From JAZKFP01 sp040386355 (GTDB lineage: Bacteria; Pseudomonadota; Gammaproteobacteria; Pseudomonadales; UBA6940), in the NCBI GenBank assembly GCA_040386355.1, contig JAZKFP010000126.1, positions 1-7,064 on the forward strand: DNA of 7,064 nt, written 5' to 3'. Made by a program: the position numbers and the translations under genes. The notes below the pieces were generated by a model. The model saw only the letters and a list, made by a program, of their open reading frames with translations, was not told the DNA's origin and searched no databases. Below are positions 6,287-7,064 of the stretch, one piece after another. Numbering within the stretch: the stretch's first letter is position 1; each line of letters opens with the position of its first letter.

Positions 6287-7064
6287 ATGCAGCTATCTCG
6301 TTGGCGTCTTACTAATCTTTTTTTAATGGCGGTATTATGCTTCCATGGTGTTATCAATCCACCGGTAGGCTGGGACATTATTGCTTATGTCGGCAGCGCA
6401 CATTCTTTATTATTAAATGATAAAGCTGAAGTACACCGTCGTGCGTATCAGGATGTTAAAGCGGCTCTTAATCCCGAACTCTATAATTCTTTAATTACAG
6501 ATTATTCAACGAAAGAACGACCGAGTAATTATCGTTCTACACTGGCGATAAATTCGGAAGCTTTTCATCAACAATTACCCTATTACAAAGTTCGACCTTT
6601 ATATATTGGTGCAATCGCATTAATTATTCAGTTGGGTTTTAATCCGGCAATTTTTATTTTTTGTATTTCGTATTTAAGTGCATTAACTATTGGAATTTTA
6701 TTATTTGAATGGCTGAAAAAAATTACAACACCAGGAATAGCATTAATATTAAGTATTTTTACGATGGGAATCAGCACTATTCCGCAATTTTCTGGAGTCG
6801 CAACACCGGATACGTTAGCAGCGGCATTACTAGTAAGTTGGGCATATCAACTGTGGTTTAACACGGCACGATGGGGATGGGTTTTAACTGCTTTTGCTTT
6901 ATTGCTGACGCGATCTGACACATTAGTTTATGTTTTACCGTCATTATGGATAACGCTGTGGTGCAGAAATAATTTAAATGTGCGTCAAACCTTTACAATT
7001 TTCCCAATTGCTTTAACGCTGGGTTTATTAGCAATGTATGTTTTAGTTGCAAAATGGGCAGGGC
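6287..7064 (+). CDS. Polytopic membrane protein, GT-C glycosyltransferase-like (3' end outside window)
   Basis: The frame is open from ATG 6287 to the window edge (259 complete codons) and has no stop, so the gene is cut by the window, not broken. TAA at 6260 closes the frame upstream. The ribosome site is weak (AGAG, 6277-6280). Topology by eye: first membrane segment about 9-28, then an outside-type loop of some 75 residues with GWD at 28-30 and YYKVRPLY at 99-106, then about six further hydrophobic segments between 107 and 255. Two of them carry PDTLAAALL (174-182) and RSDTLVYVLP (209-218). A single early membrane helix, an acidic residue at the start of a large external loop, and repeated [RP]xDTL motifs are seen in GT-C fold enzymes that use lipid-phosphate sugars (GT39/GT83/GT87-like families). 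I could not name a specific family or substrate; other large transporters or polymerases are not excluded. It lies 43 bases after xthA. Confidence 0.75.
   Translation, partial: MQLSRWRLTNLFLMAVLCFHGVINPPVGWDIIAYVGSAHSLLLNDKAEVHRRAYQDVKAALNPELYNSLITDYSTKERPSNYRSTLAINSEAFHQQLPYYKVRPLYIGAIALIIQLGFNPAIFIFCISYLSALTIGILLFEWLKKITTPGIALILSIFTMGISTIPQFSGVATPDTLAAALLVSWAYQLWFNTARWGWVLTAFALLLTRSDTLVYVLPSLWITLWCRNNLNVRQTFTIFPIALTLGLLAMYVLVAKWAG

Overview
The window looks like chromosome of an AT-rich gammaproteobacterium. The main evidence is Hda and exonuclease III proteins that align closely, by eye and from memory, with the E. coli proteins, and a DUF2066-type gene upstream of hda, a neighbourhood known from many gammaproteobacteria. 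The AT-rich intergenic DNA and a large, eukaryote-flavoured Pro/Thr-rich surface protein would suit a host-associated lineage such as the Legionellales. That placement is inference; there is no rRNA or other marker here to settle it.

Layout, all genes on the + strand: (1) 1-152, non-coding, with a weak promoter candidate. (2) 153-1073, a short exported DUF2066-family protein. (3) 1074-1593, a 520-base gap holding a REP doublet (REPIN-like element, 1188-1282) and a separate long perfect-looking hairpin (1371-1405). (4) 1594-4377, an unrecognised 927-residue protein: signal-like N-terminus, Cys-containing ectodomain, about 90 residues of Pro/Thr-rich stalk, one membrane segment and a 380-residue charged C-terminal region. 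(5) 4378-4597, a gap with two hairpins. (6) 4598-5305, hda. (7) 5306-5430, a T-rich gap. (8) 5431-6243, xthA. (9) 6287 to the window end, the first 259 residues of a polytopic membrane protein resembling GT-C type glycosyltransferases, cut by the window edge.

Hda and exonuclease III are housekeeping: Hda with the DNA-loaded sliding clamp switches off DnaA after initiation, and exonuclease III repairs abasic sites and 3' blocks. They share a conserved replication/repair theme, but the gaps between genes (125 bases before xthA) do not prove an operon. The 927-residue gene and the repeat-bearing gap before it separate the DUF2066 gene from hda and are AT-richer than hda (in two 60-base samples counted by hand, 3901-3960 has 16 G+C and 4801-4860 has 28). 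It therefore reads as an accessory insertion in a conserved neighbourhood. The 927-residue protein is the most likely novelty; nothing in the sequence shows its function.
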